The notes: generated from the letters alone by a model not told the origin. 64,000 nucleotides of DNA from an uncultured Flavobacteriales bacterium (GCA_913054135.1 CAJXJK010000012.1:93473-157472); one strand, 5' to 3'; shown: positions 1 to 8,416, numbered from the stretch's first letter. Made by a program: numbers and translations.

Positions 1-57
1 TGTTCAAAATCAATTTGTATTCAAACTTTCATCAGAATAACCTTTTTAAATTCGAAC

Positions 58-65
58 TAATTTTG
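58..65 (+). promoter_or_regulatory. Bacteroidota -7 box (TAATTTTG) for the thioredoxin-like gene
   Basis: Exact match to TAnnTTTG, the -7 element used by Bacteroidota primary sigma factors, 49 bases upstream of the ATG at 115. It would give a leader of about 40 bases. No convincing -33 element is claimed. Confidence 0.5.
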
Positions 66-114
66 TGTTCGTAAGTTATTGTACTAAGTAGCGTCAAAGC
101 CTAAAAATAGAACA

Positions 115-660
115 ATGTCAGATTATTTAGAATTCGTCAAAGACTTAGTTGAGCAAGGAAAAACAACAGGCACCAATCAAAGTGAAGCCATGATTGGATA
201 TACCAAAATGTCGCTTCAAAGAATGAAACGTTGGAACAAAACTAGCAAGTTATTGCCCGAAATGGAGAATAGACTATCAGCCATTAATTCATCTCAAAAA
301 TGGATTTTAATTACTGAAGCATGGTGCGGTGATGCAGCTCATGCTTATCCGTTTATAAAAATGATGGCTGATAAAAGCGACCAAATATCATTTGAATGGA
401 AACTGAGAGACGAAAATCTTGAATTAATTGATCAGTACCTTACAAATGGAGGACGCTCTATCCCAAAGTTAATCGCCTTTGATGAAAAAGGAGAAGAATT
501 ATATAATTGGGGACCTAGACCTGCGCATATTCAAGAAGTCTATCTAAAAATGCGAGCAGATGAAACACCATATTCAGAAATCTCTATTGAACTTCAAAAA
601 ATGTATAATGCTGATAAAGGGGAAACAATGCAGAAAGAGATATTGAATCTTATTCAGTAG
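115..660 (+). CDS. Thioredoxin family protein with a one-cysteine active site (181 aa)
   Basis: Thioredoxin-fold protein of the Bacteroidota group related to Thioredoxin_9. The active-site strand reads LITEAWCGDAAHAYP at about residues 60-74, so the first Cys of the usual CxxC is present and the second is replaced by Ala. A conserved cis-Pro segment (RSIPKLIAFD) follows near residue 114. There is no signal peptide, so it should be cytoplasmic. With one active-site Cys it is more likely a monothiol reductase, bacilliredoxin-like protein or chaperone than a classical disulfide reductase; bshB1 in this window shows the cell probably makes bacillithiol. The role is inferred. Its 3' end overlaps the convergent gene at 650-907 by 11 bases. 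Confidence 0.8.
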   Translation: MSDYLEFVKDLVEQGKTTGTNQSEAMIGYTKMSLQRMKRWNKTSKLLPEMENRLSAINSSQKWILITEAWCGDAAHAYPFIKMMADKSDQISFEWKLRDENLELIDQYLTNGGRSIPKLIAFDEKGEELYNWGPRPAHIQEVYLKMRADETPYSEISIELQKMYNADKGETMQKEILNLIQ

Positions 661-907
661 CCTCAGTTCCTGAAGGTGTTTCTTCTTCAGCTTCCTCTTC
701 AGCCATTGATCTAGCTATCAAAACAGCCAACAAGGCAACTATGATGATGAAAATAAACATCTTCTTATCCTTATACAAAGGCTTTTTAGGACGCTTCACC
801 ACATTATCATATTCATGAGTTAAGCGAGAGAAGTCTTTGTACTTCGCCATGGCTTCTTTTGAAGGAAGCTTAACCGGTTGTTCTCTATTTACTTTATACT
901 TTCTCAT
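650..907 (-). CDS. Small single-pass membrane protein cotranscribed with an ECF sigma factor (85 aa)
   Basis: No family recognised. The basic N-terminal half (about 50 residues, many Lys/Arg) is followed by one transmembrane helix (MFIFIIIVALLAVLIARSM) and a short acidic tail rich in Glu, Thr and Ser. The start at 907 is chosen because its ATG overlaps the TGA of the sigma gene (ATGA), implying translational coupling; an in-frame ATG 15 bases upstream at 922 would give 90 aa. The N-in, C-out layout and coupling to the sigma gene fit a minimal regulator or anti-sigma-like protein, but no zinc-binding HxxxCxxC anti-sigma motif is present, so this is only inference. Confidence 0.7.
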   Translation of the reverse strand: MRKYKVNREQPVKLPSKEAMAKYKDFSRLTHEYDNVVKRPKKPLYKDKKMFIFIIIVALLAVLIARSMAEEEAEEETPSGTEATE

Positions 908-1464
908 GAATTGGTCTCCCAAGTCTTTTTAATTTTATCTAATATACGATAGAGTCTCATCTTCGCATTCGCCTCGGTGATTTCATAAAATTCGGCAATT
1001 TCTTTGAAAGAATACTGCATAAAAAATCTCAATTCTATAATCTCTACGTGCTCTGGCTTCAAATTACTAAGCACTTTCATTAATTTATCTTGATCACTTT
1101 CACTCTCTTCTGAACCAATCTTGATTTCAAGCATTACAGACTTTACATGCTTATCTTCTACCTCAACAGTCACCATTTTTTTCTGAGCTCTGAAATAAAG
1201 ATTCACTTCATTTGAAGCAATTCTATATAACCAGGCCGAAAAAGGAAAGCCTCTATCTTCATATTTTTTGATGTTGTGCATGGCCTTTAACATGGCATCT
1301 TGACAAACATCTCCAGCAACCGCCTCATCTTGCACCCTTTTGTAAATGAATAAATAAATTCTTTCAAAGTATTTATCATACAAGCCTCCAAATGCACGCG
1401 CGTCTTTCTGAGCCGCAAGTACTAATGCTTTATCTTCTTGATATGATGACTTTGTTTTATCCAA
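904..1464 (-). CDS. RNA polymerase ECF-type sigma-70 factor (186 aa)
   Basis: Extracytoplasmic-function sigma factor that directs RNA polymerase to alternative promoters. Region 2 spans about residues 20-90, with a core-binding segment DKYFERIYLFIYKRV, AGDVCQDAMLKAMHNIKKYED, and the -10-recognising stretch PFSAWLYRIASNEVNLYFR. Region 4 is the C-terminal helix-turn-helix (VEIIELRFFMQYSFKEIAEFY, then AKMRLYRILDKIKK). The length is typical for ECF factors. It overlaps the downstream small membrane protein by 4 bases, so the two form a unit. The regulon cannot be read from the window. Confidence 0.92.
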   Translation of the reverse strand: MDKTKSSYQEDKALVLAAQKDARAFGGLYDKYFERIYLFIYKRVQDEAVAGDVCQDAMLKAMHNIKKYEDRGFPFSAWLYRIASNEVNLYFRAQKKMVTVEVEDKHVKSVMLEIKIGSEESESDQDKLMKVLSNLKPEHVEIIELRFFMQYSFKEIAEFYEITEANAKMRLYRILDKIKKTWETNS

Positions 1465-1513
1465 AAAGGAGGGTTCTATATATCTCTAATTCAAATGAAG
1501 AATTAAAGTAACA

Positions 1514-2002
1514 CTATTTCTTCAACTCTTTCATTTTTTCAATGACTTCTAAAATAGAAACAAAGGTGTTAGATTCAATCTCCTCAAGTTCGTCCAACCC
1601 ACAAAACCCTACTTCTGTAATCCCCTCTTCTCCTTGAGGCACCAATTCATGTACCTTATCGAGTTTTAAATGGTACCAATATGTTTTCTTCAATACATCT
1701 TTTCCTTTATGATTGTACGTATGAAATGTATTAAGCAGGTGCCCTACTATAACAGGATTCTCCACTCCACACTCCTCTTCAATTTCTCTTATTGCGCCCT
1801 CTTCAATACTCTCCCCCTTCTCCAGTTTACCTTTCGGAATATCCCACAGTCCATTTCTTTTTATGAACAAGAACTTTTCATTAAACTCAACCAAGCCTCC
1901 AGCAGCTTCAATAAATTTGAAATTTTCGAACTGACTTTTCAACGATTCTTCTGATTCTAGTTGATAAGTTTTAGCAATATTATCTATAAAAACTTTATAC
2001 AT
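1514..2002 (-). CDS. NUDIX hydrolase (162 aa)
   Basis: Hydrolase of nucleoside diphosphates linked to another moiety. A complete Nudix box is visible (GKLEKGESIEEGAIREIEEE followed by CGV), matching Gx5Ex7REUxEExGU, at about residues 58-80. The core strand FLFIKRNGLWDIPKGK precedes it, and a short N-terminal extension of about 35 residues comes before that. The specific substrate is not predictable. It is divergent from pyrE: its start codon at 2002 lies only 8 bases from the pyrE ATG, so the two genes share their promoter region and each promoter overlaps the other gene's 5' end. Confidence 0.92.
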   Translation of the reverse strand: MYKVFIDNIAKTYQLESEESLKSQFENFKFIEAAGGLVEFNEKFLFIKRNGLWDIPKGKLEKGESIEEGAIREIEEECGVENPVIVGHLLNTFHTYNHKGKDVLKKTYWYHLKLDKVHELVPQGEEGITEVGFCGLDELEEIESNTFVSILEVIEKMKELKK

Positions 2003-2005
2003 TTG
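1998..2005 (+). promoter_or_regulatory. TACATTTG -7 box abutting the pyrE start
   Basis: Exact TAnnTTTG match ending 5 bases before the pyrE ATG at 2011. Because Bacteroidota transcripts start a few bases after this box, the pyrE mRNA would begin at or very near its start codon. The box also overlaps the first codons of the divergent NUDIX gene. Confidence 0.5.
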
Positions 2006-2010
2006 TGACC

Positions 2011-2652
2011 ATGATTTTGAACAAAGATAAGGCCTTAAAAATAGCTGATTATTTATTACAGATTAAGGCGGTTAAATTACAACCAAATGATCCATTCACT
2101 TGGGCAAGCGGTTGGAAGTCCCCAATTTACTGCGATAATAGAAAAACATTGTCTTATCCAAAAATCAGAACAGCAATACGTCAAACATTTGCTGAGCAAA
2201 TTGCTGAAAAATATTCAAACATTGATGTGATTGCTGGAGTTGCAACTGGTGGAATAGCTATTGGAGCTTTAGTCGCAGAAGAGATGGGTTTACCATTTAT
2301 CTACATTCGTTCTTCAGCTAAAGGTCACGGATTAGGAAATCAAGTTGAAGGCGCATATGAAGCAGGCCAGAGAGTTGTAGTGATTGAAGATTTAATCTCT
2401 ACAGGTGGTTCTTCATTACAAGCAATTGAAGCATTGAAAGAAGCGGATATGGAAGTACTTGGCTTAGGTGCAATATTCACATATGGTTTCGATAAGGCAG
2501 TATCTAATTTTTCTGAAGCGAATTGTGATTTCTTCACCTTATCTGATTATGATCACTTGATCGAACAAGCAAAGAATACAAACTACGTTAGTGAATCTGA
2601 TGTTGACTCATTAGTTGAATGGAAAGCTAACCCACAAATCTGGAAACAATAA
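2011..2652 (+). CDS. pyrE: Orotate phosphoribosyltransferase
   Basis: Joins orotate and PRPP to make orotidine 5'-monophosphate in de novo pyrimidine synthesis. Diagnostic segments are FTWASGWKSPIYCDNRK near the N-terminus, GVATGGIAIGALVAE, and the PRPP loop VVVIEDLISTGGSS at about residues 122-135. The ATG at 2011 (MILNKDKAL) is preferred over an in-frame GTG at 2005, because that GTG lies inside the promoter box and MILNKD resembles the usual start in this phylum. The stop overlaps the next gene by one base (TAATG), so the SRPBCC protein is probably cotranslated. 213 aa, normal length. Confidence 0.96.
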   Translation: MILNKDKALKIADYLLQIKAVKLQPNDPFTWASGWKSPIYCDNRKTLSYPKIRTAIRQTFAEQIAEKYSNIDVIAGVATGGIAIGALVAEEMGLPFIYIRSSAKGHGLGNQVEGAYEAGQRVVVIEDLISTGGSSLQAIEALKEADMEVLGLGAIFTYGFDKAVSNFSEANCDFFTLSDYDHLIEQAKNTNYVSESDVDSLVEWKANPQIWKQ

Positions 2653-3071
2653 TGTCAACTTCAATTACAAGTAAGAAAGAAATAGTTAACGCATCTTCAA
2701 AAGAGGTATTTGAGTTTTTATGTGATTTCAACAACATAAAAGAATTACTTCCTCAAGACAAAATCTCTGATTGGAATTCAACGGTTGATGCTTGTTCATT
2801 CAAAATTCAAGGAGCTGCGATTATTCCACTAAATAAAAAATCAGTGGAGCCAAATTCAAAAATCAATATCGTTTCAGGAGAAAAAGCTCCCTTTCCTTTC
2901 ACATTAGTGGTGCATATCAACGAACTGGATGGAGGTGATGGTAACTCTTGCGAAGGTCATTTGCAATTTGAAGGTGAAATCAACGCCTTCTTAAAAATGA
3001 TGGTCGTGAAGCCTCTCACTAACCTTTTCGACTATATGGCTCACAAGCTTCAAAAGAAATTTGAAGGATAA
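2652..3071 (+). CDS. SRPBCC/START-like ligand-binding protein (139 aa)
   Basis: Small single-domain protein with the START/polyketide-cyclase-like pattern: an opening strand ITSKKEIVNASSKEVFEFLCDFNNIKELLPQ, a central sheet, and a long C-terminal helix (MMVVKPLTNLFDYMAHKLQKKFEG). No signal peptide, so cytoplasmic. The family binds hydrophobic ligands in a helix-grip pocket; no catalytic residues are assigned. Translationally coupled to pyrE by a one-base overlap. Its 3' end overlaps that of the convergent birA gene by 22 bases. Confidence 0.75.
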   Translation: MSTSITSKKEIVNASSKEVFEFLCDFNNIKELLPQDKISDWNSTVDACSFKIQGAAIIPLNKKSVEPNSKINIVSGEKAPFPFTLVVHINELDGGDGNSCEGHLQFEGEINAFLKMMVVKPLTNLFDYMAHKLQKKFEG

Positions 3072-3805
3072 GACATCCTGATTTCTTTTAAGTCAAACTC
3101 TTTTGTTCCTTCAGATGTCTGGATTTTTAAAAGACCAATTTCAGAAACCCCAGTGATTATTCCTCTGAATTTGATTCCTTTAGATTCGAATTCCCCCTCT
3201 TGATTCAAACCAAGCAGCTGTTCATAATATCTCTGTAAGAGTATTTTGTAATTAGATTCCATTAAAAGATTTAAATAAAAATCTAAGTAGCCGAATAGCT
3301 GCTCATAAATATCCATTACCTCAACTTCTTGTCCTATTTCATTCAGAATAGATGTTGCTTCTTTTAAGTCGCCAAAATCTTTTTGATTCACATTTAATCC
3401 AATCCCAATTATTGAAGATTGTATTTTATCACCACTGAAAGAATTGTCTATTAAAATGCCGCAAATCTTTTTTCCTTGCACCAAAATGTCATTGGGCCAC
3501 TTAATTTTTGATTCAATTTTTAAGTCTGATAATGTCTTAAAAACAGCCAAAGAAGCCGCAATATTCAAATAAAAGGCCTTTTGAATTTTCTCGTTAGAAA
3601 AAAAAATAAGAGAAAACGTCAAATTTTTGTTTGCCTGAGTCGTCCACATGGCAGAGCGTTGACCTCTACCTTTTTGTTGATTAGATGTGACGATTGTTGT
3701 GCCACTAGGCACTTCTGACGTCTTAATCAAATTAGCAGCATAATCATTGGTAGAATCAACAATTGCTAAATGAATTAAATTTCGTTCTAATCTTTTATAG
3801 AGCAT
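3050..3805 (-). CDS. birA: Biotin--[acetyl-CoA-carboxylase] ligase
   Basis: Activates biotin as biotinyl-5'-AMP and attaches it to the biotin carboxyl carrier protein. Visible motifs: substrate segment STNDYA (18-23), adenylate loop GRGQR (46-50), KWPND (102-106) and KKICGILID (112-120). It lacks the N-terminal DNA-binding helix-turn-helix of bifunctional BirA, so it is a plain ligase with no repressor function. The start MLYKRLERN at 3805 is preferred; an in-frame start at 3844 would add 13 residues that do not look like the family. 251 aa. Divergent from rsfS. Biotin supply is also represented in the window by bioA. Confidence 0.94.
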   Translation of the reverse strand: MLYKRLERNLIHLAIVDSTNDYAANLIKTSEVPSGTTIVTSNQQKGRGQRSAMWTTQANKNLTFSLIFFSNEKIQKAFYLNIAASLAVFKTLSDLKIESKIKWPNDILVQGKKICGILIDNSFSGDKIQSSIIGIGLNVNQKDFGDLKEATSILNEIGQEVEVMDIYEQLFGYLDFYLNLLMESNYKILLQRYYEQLLGLNQEGEFESKGIKFRGIITGVSEIGLLKIQTSEGTKEFDLKEIRMSYPSNFF

Positions 3806-3850
3806 CCAACAAATGTTGTAAAAATTGGGACTAAAGTGAAACAAAACAAG

Positions 3851-3858
3851 TAATTTTG
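3851..3858 (+). promoter_or_regulatory. -7 box TAATTTTG for the rsfS-ftsH operon
   Basis: Exact TAnnTTTG match 17 bases upstream of the rsfS ATG at 3876. A TTG lies about 23 bases further upstream as a possible -33 element. It is the only good box ahead of the five-gene rsfS-psd run. Confidence 0.55.
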
Positions 3859-3875
3859 TTCACCAAAATTATTTT

Positions 3876-4259
3876 ATGATTAAAACTGTTAAAGATAAAG
3901 AAGTGGCGACCAAAGCCTTGGTTGATACAATTGTTGATGGCATTCAAGATATCAAAGGAAAAGACATTGTTGTTCTTGACTTGACCCATTTACAAAATTC
4001 TGTGACAGAATATTTTATCATATGTAGTGGTGAATCAAATACGCAAGTAGATGGAATATCTAGCTCAGTAACTCGCAAAACTAGAGAAGAGCTTAGAGAA
4101 AAACCTTGGCATACTGAAGGAATAAACAATTCTGAATGGGTGCTTTTAGATTATGTAAATGTAGTTGTTCATGTGTTTTACAAAGAAGTAAGAGAGTTTT
4201 ACAATCTCGAAGATCTTTGGGCAGATGCTGAAAGAACAGATATTCCAAACATTGATTAA
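3876..4259 (+). CDS. rsfS: Ribosome silencing factor RsfS
   Basis: Binds ribosomal protein L14 (uL14) and blocks joining of the ribosomal subunits when nutrients are short. The Iojap/RsfS signature is clear: DIVVLDLTHLQNSVTEYFIICSGES (about 30-54), KPWHTEG (76-82) and WVLLDYVNVVVHVF (88-101). 127 aa, usual length. First gene of a tight operon: ftsH begins 8 bases after its stop. Confidence 0.95.
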   Translation: MIKTVKDKEVATKALVDTIVDGIQDIKGKDIVVLDLTHLQNSVTEYFIICSGESNTQVDGISSSVTRKTREELREKPWHTEGINNSEWVLLDYVNVVVHVFYKEVREFYNLEDLWADAERTDIPNID

Positions 4260-4267
4260 GAAATATT

Positions 4268-6439
4268 ATGGCTGATAAACCTAAAAATAAGAAGGCATTT
4301 AATATGTATTGGATCTACGCGATCCTTGCAGTTGTATTAATTGGTTCCCAACTATTCCCAACGAAGGGAGCAACAATAGAAGTTGGTGAAAATGATTTTG
4401 AAAAGCTAGCCCTAAACGGCTATGTAAGTAAAGTACTCGTTATCAAAAATGAGCAAAAAGCAGAAGTGTTTTTAGATCATGACGACATTGAAGAAATCAA
4501 TGAATTTGATGAGAAGTACGAAAAGATAAAAGAGAAAACCGGAGCTGCGCTTAATTCTCCTGATCTTAGCTTTGAAACTCCGCCATTAGATAATGACGTT
4601 TTTCAAGGTGACTTGAAGGCACTGAACGCAAGAGCTATTGCAATTGATCCTGATTACGAATTTGGTATCAAGTGGGAAAACAGAACAGATTGGTCAGACA
4701 TGTTTGGCTGGTTATTATTCCCATTACTGTTAATCGTCTTCTGGATAGTAATCATGAGAAGAATGTCTGGTGGCGCCGGCGGCGGAGGCGGAGGTGGAAA
4801 CATCTTCTCTATCGGAAAATCAAAAGCAAAGATTTTTGAAAAAGGAAAAGGAACAAACACTACTTTCAAAGATGTTGCAGGACTAGAAGGAGCGAAAGAA
4901 GAGATTGAAGAGATTGTTGACTTTTTAAAACAACCTAAAAAATATACTGAACTAGGAGCTAAAATTCCAAAGGGAGCATTACTTGTAGGACCTCCTGGAA
5001 CAGGAAAAACTTTATTAGCAAAGGCCGTAGCTGGAGAAGCGAAGGTTCCATTCTTCTCACTTTCAGGATCTGATTTCGTAGAGATGTTTGTAGGAGTTGG
5101 TGCATCTAGAGTAAGAGACTTATTTAAACAAGCTAAAGAGAAAGCGCCTTCAATTATTTTCATTGATGAGATTGATGCTATTGGACGTGCAAGAGGAAAG
5201 AACGCAAACATGGGTTCTAATGACGAGAGAGAAAACACATTGAATCAGTTATTAACTGAGATGGATGGATTCGGGACCAATTCGGGTGTGATCATCTTAG
5301 CAGCAACTAACAGAGCAGATGTCTTAGATTCAGCCTTAATGAGAGCTGGTCGTTTTGACAGACAGATTTATGTGGATATGCCTGATCTGAATGAAAGAAA
5401 AGAGATTTTCCAAGTTCATTTAAAGCCATTAAAACTTGAAAAAGAATTAGACGTAGATTTCTTGGCAAGACAAACTCCAGGATTTTCAGGAGCTGACATT
5501 GCAAACATTTGTAATGAGGCTGCACTAATTGCTGCCAGAAAGAAAAAACAATTCGTAAACAAACAAGACTTCTTAGATGCGGTTGATAGAATTGTTGGTG
5601 GATTAGAAAAGAAAAACAAAATCATAACACCTCAAGAAAAGAAAACAATTGCTTTTCACGAAGCAGGTCATGCTACTACTTCATGGTTATTAGAGCATGC
5701 TTCACCACTTATTAAGGTGACAATTGTTCCTAGAGGAAGATCTCTTGGTGCTGCATGGTACTTGCCAGAAGAAAGACAAATTACTACAACTGAGCAATTG
5801 CTTGACGAAATGTGTTCGGCATTGGGAGGAAGAGCCGCAGAGCAAATTATGTTTGGTAAAATCTCTACGGGAGCATTAAGCGACCTTGAGAAAGTTACCA
5901 AGCAAGCTTACGCAATGGTTTCTATTTATGGATTATCAGAAAAAGTTGGAAACATCTCTTACTATGATCCTAATGGCTCAGCATTTCAAAAACCTTACTC
6001 TGAAGAAAGAGCACAATTAATTGATGAAGAGGTAAGTAGAATTATCGAAGAACAATACCAAAGAGCAATTAATATTCTTACTGAGAATAAAGACAAACTT
6101 ACTGCTTTGGCTGAGGAGTTGCTTAAAAACGAAGTGATCTTCAAAGACAATCTAGTTAAGATTTTTGGAGAAAGAATCTGGGATATGAACAAGGACAAAA
6201 CTGCCGAAGGCAAACTTGAAGAAGCTTTCAAAGAATCAGAAGGAGGTCCTGCTGCTACAATTGCTAAGCCCGATTATGTAAAACCAGAGTTTTCAAAACC
6301 AGCTGAATTTTCAAAGCCAGCAGACTTTCCAAAGACAGAAGCTTCTAAAAGTGAAGATAATTCCGTATCTTCTGATGAATCAACAACTGACGAAAGCAAG
6401 TCAGATGATTCAACTAACAAAGAAGAAGATGGAGAATAG
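4268..6439 (+). CDS. ftsH: ATP-dependent zinc metalloprotease FtsH
   Basis: Membrane-anchored hexameric AAA+ protease that degrades misfolded and short-lived membrane and cytosolic proteins. An N-terminal transmembrane helix (about 14-29), a periplasmic domain and a second helix ([20 protein letters not shown], about 145-165) are followed by a Gly-rich linker. The AAA domain has Walker A GPPGTGKT (about 239-246) and Walker [12 protein letters not shown]; the zinc site is HEAGH, beginning at residue 464. At 723 aa it is longer than E. coli FtsH (about 644): the last 80 or so residues form a low-complexity tail with repeated KPxxF units, then Ser/Asp/Glu-rich sequence. The end overlaps the next gene by 11 bases. 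Confidence 0.97.
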   Translation: MADKPKNKKAFNMYWIYAILAVVLIGSQLFPTKGATIEVGENDFEKLALNGYVSKVLVIKNEQKAEVFLDHDDIEEINEFDEKYEKIKEKTGAALNSPDLSFETPPLDNDVFQGDLKALNARAIAIDPDYEFGIKWENRTDWSDMFGWLLFPLLLIVFWIVIMRRMSGGAGGGGGGGNIFSIGKSKAKIFEKGKGTNTTFKDVAGLEGAKEEIEEIVDFLKQPKKYTELGAKIPKGALLVGPPGTGKTLLAKAVAGEAKVPFFSLSGSDFVEMFVGVGASRVRDLFKQAKEKAPSIIFIDEIDAIGRARGKNANMGSNDERENTLNQLLTEMDGFGTNSGVIILAATNRADVLDSALMRAGRFDRQIYVDMPDLNERKEIFQVHLKPLKLEKELDVDFLARQTPGFSGADIANICNEAALIAARKKKQFVNKQDFLDAVDRIVGGLEKKNKIITPQEKKTIAFHEAGHATTSWLLEHASPLIKVTIVPRGRSLGAAWYLPEERQITTTEQLLDEMCSALGGRAAEQIMFGKISTGALSDLEKVTKQAYAMVSIYGLSEKVGNISYYDPNGSAFQKPYSEERAQLIDEEVSRIIEEQYQRAINILTENKDKLTALAEELLKNEVIFKDNLVKIFGERIWDMNKDKTAEGKLEEAFKESEGGPAATIAKPDYVKPEFSKPAEFSKPADFPKTEASKSEDNSVSSDESTTDESKSDDSTNKEEDGE

Positions 6440-6632
6440 AAAACTAGTATACACAACTACGGTTGAGCATATGGCTCATTTAATGAGAGACAAGTTAGAG
6501 GGAGAAGGAATCAATACGCTTATCTTAAATCAGAAAGATTCAACTTACGGAACCTTTGGTTCTATTGAGCTTTACGTTCAAGATGAAGACTTCGATAAAG
6601 CAAAAGAAATTGTCGGGCAAAGTCAAGAATAA
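6429..6632 (+). CDS. DUF2007 domain protein (67 aa)
   Basis: Small cytoplasmic protein with the DUF2007 fold (putative PII-like signalling domain): KLVYTTTVEHMAHLMRDKLE, GINTLILNQKDSTYGTFGSI, then ELYVQDEDFDKAKEIV. The start at 6429 (MENRKLVY) overlaps the ftsH end by 11 bases; a longer reading frame starting at 6351 would run inside ftsH and is not family-like. cdsA follows after a 1-base gap, so it is embedded in the ftsH-cdsA-psd operon. Molecular function unknown. Confidence 0.85.
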   Translation: MENRKLVYTTTVEHMAHLMRDKLEGEGINTLILNQKDSTYGTFGSIELYVQDEDFDKAKEIVGQSQE

Positions 6633-6633
6633 T

Positions 6634-7470
6634 ATGCTTCAAAGGGCAATTACAGGAACAGTTTATGTTGCTGCTATTGTTACATCTGTTTATTTTGGCG
6701 GATGGTATTTGCATATACTTTTTGGAATCATAGCACTTCTGATGCTTCAAGAGTTTGCGGTGATGTTTAAGAAATCTGAATTTTCTCCGAATGCCATCTT
6801 AGGTCCTATTGTAGGCTTCTTACTTTACATTTTAGGTGTGTATATGCTCACTGGATCTCATGAAGAAGTTGAAACTCCCAAATGGGTTCCACTACTAATA
6901 GGATCTATTATAGCCTTTTCATGGCTTGCAATTGCTGAACTTTTCAGAAATAAAAAGAATCCGTTCGTTAACCTGGCAATTACATTCTCATCAATAATCT
7001 ACATTGTAGTTCCCCTCCTACTCATTAATTTGATGTCTATTCATGGCGAAGCTCAAGAGAGCGTATTTCCTCTGCTTGGAATTTTTATTATGATTTGGTG
7101 TTCTGACACCTTTGCTTACTTAGTTGGTCGAAAAATCGGAAAGCACAAAATGTTTGAACGTATTTCACCAAAAAAAAGCTGGGAAGGCTTCTTTGGCGGA
7201 ATGACTTTTGCAATGATTGCAGGCCTAGTAATTGCTTATTTTGTTGACGAACAACCGTATATTCAATACGCTATAATAGGAATGTTGGCTGCGGTATTTG
7301 GCACTCTCGGAGACCTTATAGAATCTATGCTAAAGAGAAGTTTAAATCTAAAAGATTCAGGCACTATCTTACCTGGTCACGGAGGTTTACTGGATAGATT
7401 AGATAGTGTTCTAGTAGTAATTCCTGTAATTTTTGTCTTTCAACTCATCTCATTCTATTATTTCGCTTAA
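6634..7470 (+). CDS. cdsA: Phosphatidate cytidylyltransferase
   Basis: Makes CDP-diacylglycerol from phosphatidic acid and CTP, the branch point of phospholipid synthesis. Polytopic inner-membrane protein (about eight hydrophobic segments). The family core CSDTFAYLVGRKIGKHK, then SPKKSWEGFFGG, and the C-terminal signature SGTILPGHGGLLDRLDS are all present. The start at 6634 (MLQRAITG) gives 278 aa, the usual size; the earlier in-frame ATG at 6556 lies inside the DUF2007 gene. psd follows 9 bases downstream, so two steps of phosphatidylethanolamine synthesis are adjacent. Confidence 0.95.
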   Translation: MLQRAITGTVYVAAIVTSVYFGGWYLHILFGIIALLMLQEFAVMFKKSEFSPNAILGPIVGFLLYILGVYMLTGSHEEVETPKWVPLLIGSIIAFSWLAIAELFRNKKNPFVNLAITFSSIIYIVVPLLLINLMSIHGEAQESVFPLLGIFIMIWCSDTFAYLVGRKIGKHKMFERISPKKSWEGFFGGMTFAMIAGLVIAYFVDEQPYIQYAIIGMLAAVFGTLGDLIESMLKRSLNLKDSGTILPGHGGLLDRLDSVLVVIPVIFVFQLISFYYFA

Positions 7471-7479
7471 TTTTGAGGC

Positions 7480-8139
7480 GTGAAAATTCATAAAGAGGGC
7501 TTCGGAATCATTGCAATCGCCACACTAATATTGGGTGGAATATTTGCAGCAAATTTTATTTTTCTAAAAGAACTATTACCATGGCTCTTTTGGATATTGA
7601 CAGCAGGTTGCATCATCATGCTATATCTGGTAATTCAATTTTTTCGAGTTCCGAAAAGAATCATTGAGAAAAATAACAATCTCATTTTATGCCCTGCGGA
7701 TGGCAAGGTTGTTGTGATTGAAGAGGTTGAAGAAACTGAGTATTTCAAAGACAAAAGAATTCAAATCTCTATCTTTATGTCACCACTGAATGTGCATTGT
7801 CAGTGGAATCCAATCTCAGGATTGACCAAGTATTATAAATATCACAAGGGCAAGTATCTTGTAGCATGGCACCCAAAATCTTCTACCGAGAATGAGAGAT
7901 CAACAATAGTTACTGAGCATTCATCAGGCAGAGAAATTTTGTACCGCCAAATTGCAGGTGCTGTAGCCAGAAGAATAAAATGTTACGCCGTTGAAGGAGA
8001 GAAAATAGAACAAGGCGAAGAATTCGGATTCATAAAATTCGGTTCAAGAGTTGATGTTTTCTTGCCAATTGGCACTGATGTTAAAGTTAAAATTGATGAT
8101 GTCGTTCAAGGAAAAAACACAATTTTGGCCTCATTTTAG
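7480..8139 (+). CDS. psd: Phosphatidylserine decarboxylase proenzyme, short form
   Basis: Converts phosphatidylserine to phosphatidylethanolamine. It belongs to the short (about 220 aa) Psd class. Two N-terminal transmembrane helices (about 8-50) precede the catalytic domain, with CPADGKVVVIEEV, MSPLNVHCQWNPISG and RQIAGAVARRIKCY. The self-cleavage site that creates the pyruvoyl group is FGS, with Ser189. GTG start codon. Last gene of the rsfS-ftsH-DUF2007-cdsA-psd run. A phosphatidylserine synthase gene was not seen in the window. Confidence 0.95.
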   Translation: MKIHKEGFGIIAIATLILGGIFAANFIFLKELLPWLFWILTAGCIIMLYLVIQFFRVPKRIIEKNNNLILCPADGKVVVIEEVEETEYFKDKRIQISIFMSPLNVHCQWNPISGLTKYYKYHKGKYLVAWHPKSSTENERSTIVTEHSSGREILYRQIAGAVARRIKCYAVEGEKIEQGEEFGFIKFGSRVDVFLPIGTDVKVKIDDVVQGKNTILASF

Positions 8140-8194
8140 GCTGAATATTTGTAACTTGAGGTGTTAGAATTAAAAGAAATTTAAAACAATAGAA

Positions 8195-8359
8195 ATGAAA
8201 AAAGTATTGATGGCAGTTGCCTTAGCGGCATTTTTAGGTTCATTTACAACTTCTTACGCTCAAGACGGAGAGAAAAAAGTGAACAAGACTGAAAAGAAGA
8301 AATGTGACAAGAAAAAATGTTGCAGTGACAAAAAGAAATGTGACGAGAAAAAGAAATAA
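8195..8359 (+). CDS. Short secreted Lys/Cys-rich peptide (54 aa)
   Basis: An N-terminal signal peptide (MKKVLMAVALAAFLGSFTTS then YAQ) is followed by a mature part of about 31 residues made almost wholly of Lys, Glu, Asp and four Cys, arranged as repeated KKC units including one CC pair. No family recognised. The pattern suggests a periplasmic or secreted metal-binding or disulfide-linked peptide; that is inference. It is flanked by its own strong terminator at 8385-8416, which supports a separate real transcript. Clean ATG and TAA, and a typical Bacteroidota signal sequence. Confidence 0.7.
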   Translation: MKKVLMAVALAAFLGSFTTSYAQDGEKKVNKTEKKKCDKKKCCSDKKKCDEKKK

Positions 8360-8384
8360 GTCTTTTTTAAGTCAAATATTGTAG

Positions 8385-8416
8385 GGCCTTGATGTTTAAC
8401 ATCAAGGCCTTTTTTT
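8385..8416 (+). terminator. Rho-independent terminator after the Lys/Cys-rich peptide gene
   Basis: Perfect 10-base-pair stem GGCCTTGATG / CATCAAGGCC with a TTTAA loop, followed by seven T. Confidence 0.9.

Noticed and set aside
4654..5238. Antisense open frame of 194 residues opposite ftsH
   Set aside because: Shadow of the FtsH AAA domain; the plus frame carries all catalytic motifs.
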